NCBI GenBank assembly: GCA_016930935.1
Contig: JAFGFT010000021.1
Coordinates: 1-64,000, forward strand
Reading direction: 5' to 3'
DNA length: 64,000 nt
Source of the DNA: Dehalococcoidia bacterium
GTDB lineage: Bacteria > Chloroflexota > Dehalococcoidia > GIF9 > AB-539-J10
The notes below the pieces were generated by a model that was given only the letters and a program-made list of their open reading frames with translations, ran no database searches and was not told the origin of the DNA. Both the position numbers and the translations under genes were made by a program. Below, piece after piece: positions 61,580 through 64,000 of the stretch (within the stretch, counting starts at the first letter, position 1; each line of letters starts with the position of its first letter).

Positions 61580-61608
61580 CGCCGGGCTGTGATTGGCCCG
61601 GCGCGTTT
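61580..61608 (+). terminator. Hairpin between acyl-CoA dehydrogenase and etfB
   Basis: A perfect 8-base stem CGCCGGGC/GCCCGGCG with an 8-base loop, followed by CGTTTCC. It may be an attenuating terminator that lowers etfBA readthrough. Confidence 0.6.
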
Positions 61609-61656
61609 CCCGAAGGGAAGAAGCGTCGCAATGCGACAGGAAGGAGGAGTGCTGAG

Positions 61657-62451
61657 TTGCACATAATCGTACTCGTCAAACAAGTCCCCGACATAGAGAA
61701 AGTCCAGTTCAAGAAAGACACAGGTTGGGTCGACAGGTCATCTGCCGACTCGGAGATTAACCCCTTCGATCTCAATGCGCTTGAAGCCGCCCAGCGGATG
61801 AAGGAGACCCTCGGAGCCACGGTTACCGTGCTCAGCATGGGACCCGCAACCGCAGAGGCCGTCGTCAAGGAAGGCGTGGCCAGGGACGCGGACAGGGGCA
61901 TTCTGCTCACGGATGACAAATTCGCCGGAGCTGATACCCTTGCAACCTCCTACGCTCTCGCCGCCGCAATCAAGAAGATCGGTGCTTTCGATCTCCTGTT
62001 GTGCGGGGAGAAGACGGTCGATGGCGACACCGGACAGGTCGGTCCTGCTGTGGCTGAACGACTGGGCATTCCCCATTTGTCCTTCGTTTCCCAGATTTCG
62101 GATTGTTCCGAGGACAAGATCACAGCCGTGACCGAGACCGCCTCCGGTTCAGTCATCGTCGAATCCGGATTCCCCGTCCTCATTTCCGGCACGAAAGAAC
62201 TCAATGTCCCGAGGCTTCCCACCTTGAAGGACAAGCTCAGGGCACGCAAATCTGAGGTTGAGAAATGGAGTGCAAGCGATCTCTCAGACGTAGCCGACAT
62301 CTCAAAGTTTGGCGTTGAGGGGTCAGCCACCTGGGTGGAGAGCATCTCCGTCCCTCCCGAGAAAAAACGCAAGGGGGAGGTCCTCAAGGGAGAGGACGCC
62401 GCAGCCAGTCTTGTCGCAGCAATCGACAAAGACGGACTGCTGAAAGGGTAG
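61657..62451 (+). CDS. etfB: Electron transfer flavoprotein beta subunit
   Basis: 264 residues. VLVKQVPDIEKVQFKKDTGW opens the family, with EINPFDLNALEAAQRMKE, VTVLSMGPATAEAVVKEG and the AMP/FAD-binding CGEKTVDGDTGQVGPAVAER. The start is a TTG preceded by AAGGAGGAG. It pairs with EtfA 4 bases downstream and takes electrons from the acyl-CoA dehydrogenase. Confidence 0.93.
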   Translation: MHIIVLVKQVPDIEKVQFKKDTGWVDRSSADSEINPFDLNALEAAQRMKETLGATVTVLSMGPATAEAVVKEGVARDADRGILLTDDKFAGADTLATSYALAAAIKKIGAFDLLLCGEKTVDGDTGQVGPAVAERLGIPHLSFVSQISDCSEDKITAVTETASGSVIVESGFPVLISGTKELNVPRLPTLKDKLRARKSEVEKWSASDLSDVADISKFGVEGSATWVESISVPPEKKRKGEVLKGEDAAASLVAAIDKDGLLKG

Positions 62452-62455
62452 AGTC

Positions 62456-63424
62456 ATGGATAACAAAGGTGTATTGGTTTATGCTGAACAGGAAGGTGGG
62501 AAGCTGCATCCCATCTGTTCTGAACTCCTCGGCAAAGGCCGGGAAATTGCAGACAAGGCGGGCGGCGCCCTTTCTTGTGTGGTCTTCGGCTCGGCCGTCT
62601 CCGACATGGCACAGGAACTCGTTGCCTACGGGGCCGACACGGTATACGCGTTTGATGACGAATCGCTCGCGGTCTTTGACCCCCTCGTGCAGAAACAGAA
62701 CCTCGTTGGCCTCGTGAGCGAGGCGGCAGCAGGTCTGGTTCTCTTCGGTGCGACCTTCACCGGCAAGGCAATCGCACCACGCGTAGCCACTGCGCTTGAG
62801 GCAGGTCTCACATCCAACTGCACCGCCCTTGAGCTGCAGGATGATGGAACGCTGCTCCAGGTTCGACCCGCGTTCACTGGCAACTTCCTCGCCCACATCA
62901 AGACCCGGTCCTCCACCGCCATGGCGACGCTCAGGTACCGCTCTGTGGAGGCCGCTGTCAAGGATGCGTCGCGAAAAGGGGCCGTCGTCAAGAAGGACCT
63001 TCAGCCCGTTGAGACATCTGTCAAAGTCCTGGGCAAGGGTGAAGCGAAAGAAGCCAGTATTGCCGGAGCAGACATCGTCGTCTGTGCCGGCCGCGGACTG
63101 AAGAAGGCTGAGGACTTCGCGATGGTGAAGCAACTGGCAGATGCGTTGGGCGGCGTTGTCGGCGCCACGCGTCCGCTCGTGGACGATGGCTGGATAAGCA
63201 AGGACCATCAGGTCGGCTTCAGCGGCACGATAGTGAAACCCAAGCTCTACATCGGGTGTGGCGTGTCCGGTTCGCCGCAACACCTCGCGGGCATGCGCGA
63301 CTCGGGGACTATTGTCGCCATCAACTCCGACCCGTCCGTCGCTCTCTTCAGAATTGCGGACTACGCGGTCATCGGGGACATCTACGAGATTATTCCGCAG
63401 ATGGTAGCCCTGCTGAAGAAGTAG
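62456..63424 (+). CDS. etfA: Electron transfer flavoprotein alpha subunit
   Basis: 322 residues. FAD-binding C-terminal domain with GATRPLVDDGWISKDHQVG, PKLYIGCGVSGSPQHLAGMR and VAINSDPSVALFRIADYAVI. Forms the EtfAB heterodimer. Ends before a strong hairpin at 63458-63488. Confidence 0.94.
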   Translation: MDNKGVLVYAEQEGGKLHPICSELLGKGREIADKAGGALSCVVFGSAVSDMAQELVAYGADTVYAFDDESLAVFDPLVQKQNLVGLVSEAAAGLVLFGATFTGKAIAPRVATALEAGLTSNCTALELQDDGTLLQVRPAFTGNFLAHIKTRSSTAMATLRYRSVEAAVKDASRKGAVVKKDLQPVETSVKVLGKGEAKEASIAGADIVVCAGRGLKKAEDFAMVKQLADALGGVVGATRPLVDDGWISKDHQVGFSGTIVKPKLYIGCGVSGSPQHLAGMRDSGTIVAINSDPSVALFRIADYAVIGDIYEIIPQMVALLKK

Positions 63425-63457
63425 CTCTAGACTACTTCCGTCCCCAATAGAGACAGG

Positions 63458-63488
63458 AAAGGGGCAGGCTCTGCGAGCCTGCCCCTTT
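63458..63488. terminator. Bidirectional terminator between etfA and glyQS
   Basis: A perfect 14-base stem (63458-63471 with 63475-63488) with a TGC loop. The right arm ends in CCCCTTT, and the left arm gives CCCCTTT on the other strand, so it can terminate both convergent genes. Confidence 0.85.
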
Positions 63489-63526
63489 GTATCGTCTCTC
63501 TCGTTTCGATTTGCCGGGTGAAGACG

Positions 63527-64000
63527 TCAGGCCCTGGCGCCTGCCCACAAACTGTCAGTCCCAAATGACTCGCCGGCAAGCTTCGCCTTGATAGTCTCCT
63601 CAAGGTTCTCCACAGGCAGTCGAATCTGGGCGAGCGAATCGCGGTCGCGAATCGTAACCTGGTGGTCTTCAAGCGAGTCGAAATCCACGGTCACACAATA
63701 CGGCGTTCCAATCTCATCCTGGCGCCGATAGCGTCTGCCGATGCTCTGGGTATCATCGTAGTCCGTCACGAAACTCTTGCTCAGTTTCTCGAATATCTCT
63801 CTGGCCATAGGGGTCAACTTCTCGTTCCTGCTCAAGGGAAGAAGAGCCACCTTCACGGGAGCCAGGGATGGATGGAACTTAAGGACAACTCGCGTTGCAC
63901 CTTCGATTTCTTCCTCGGTGTACGCATCCACGAGGAACGCCAGGACTGACCTGTCGGCTCCAGCAGACGGTTCTATCACATAAGGCGTGAAGCGTTCGTT
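63527..64000 (-). CDS. glyQS: Glycyl-tRNA synthetase, single-chain class II type, truncated by window end
   Basis: The last 157 residues are visible; the gene runs past base 64000. [20 protein letters not shown] is the motif 3 region; the anticodon-binding domain follows ([37 protein letters not shown]). This is the homodimeric type found in archaea, eukaryotes and many bacteria, not the two-subunit GlyQ/GlyS enzyme. Confidence 0.93.
   Translation of the reverse strand, partial: NERFTPYVIEPSAGADRSVLAFLVDAYTEEEIEGATRVVLKFHPSLAPVKVALLPLSRNEKLTPMAREIFEKLSKSFVTDYDDTQSIGRRYRRQDEIGTPYCVTVDFDSLEDHQVTIRDRDSLAQIRLPVENLEETIKAKLAGESFGTDSLWAGARA

Overview
The window is a compact, moderately GC-rich bacterial chromosome segment of about 50 protein genes and two tRNAs. 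I see no rRNA, CRISPR array, insertion sequence, phage or plasmid gene. The gene mix suggests an uncultured Chloroflexota of the Dehalococcoidia type: family-4 uracil-DNA glycosylase, archaeal-type phosphoglycerate mutases, a gyrA-TPR pair, split class I fumarase, ADP-forming acyl-CoA synthetase subunits, and a 4-hydroxybutyryl-CoA dehydratase relative beside an acyl-CoA dehydrogenase and EtfBA. This placement is inference from gene content. No untranslated gap exceeds about 230 bases.

Layout. 1-3.85 kb: three tandem alpha-type ADP-forming acetate-CoA ligase subunits, the first cut by the window edge. 3.86-10.0 kb: a surface locus with a minus-strand cohesin-like membrane protein and dockerin-like secreted protein, facing a plus-strand membrane protein, a lipoprotein with 34-residue repeats and a TPR protein. 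10.1-14.1 kb: a YhaO/YhaN (Mre11/Rad50-like) pair. 14.2-18.3 kb: a lipoprotein, then a polyferredoxin, a ferredoxin and a cupin downstream of a Crp/Fnr regulator, with an FNR-type palindrome between them. 18.4-20.5 kb: two HD-domain paralogues and a low-molecular-weight phosphatase-like protein; two of the three lack key catalytic residues. 20.6-24.9 kb: a SagB-type oxidoreductase and a four-gene sugar-acid operon (RraA-like, enolase superfamily, split UxaA). 24.9-28.5 kb: small proteins, including two tandem DUF3096 peptides, then ROK kinase and ApgM, divergently transcribed from overlapping -35 boxes.

28.4-36.7 kb: minus-strand housekeeping genes (FtsK, RNase J, UDG, PAC2, PmbA, TldD). 36.9-41.5 kb: tRNA-Ser and sucCD converging on fumarase and malate dehydrogenase. 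41.6-46.1 kb: cmk, plsC, ispH, HIT, a lipoprotein, a DUF2148 protein and radC. 46.1-52.7 kb: miaB, yajC, a sodium/solute symporter with a small partner, dtd, a radical SAM protein and a hydrolase. 52.8-58.5 kb: gyrA, a TPR protein, lysC and a second ApgM-like protein, probably the proposed homoserine kinase. 58.6-63.4 kb: tRNA-Pro, the AbfD-like protein, acyl-CoA dehydrogenase and etfBA. The window ends inside a glycyl-tRNA synthetase gene.

Two points recur. Many operon heads have a readable sigma70-type promoter only about ten bases before the start codon and no Shine-Dalgarno sequence, implying leaderless mRNAs (ROK, apgM, cmk, udg, the symporter partner, the second apgM, the HD genes, and probably a radical SAM gene starting at AUC). 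Several enzymes also carry substitutions at residues that define their families. The strongest leads for undescribed biology are the cohesin/dockerin surface locus, the AbfD-like protein with Tyr at the ligand His position, the degenerate HD/phosphatase cluster, and two large palindromes at the radC/miaB and symporter promoters.
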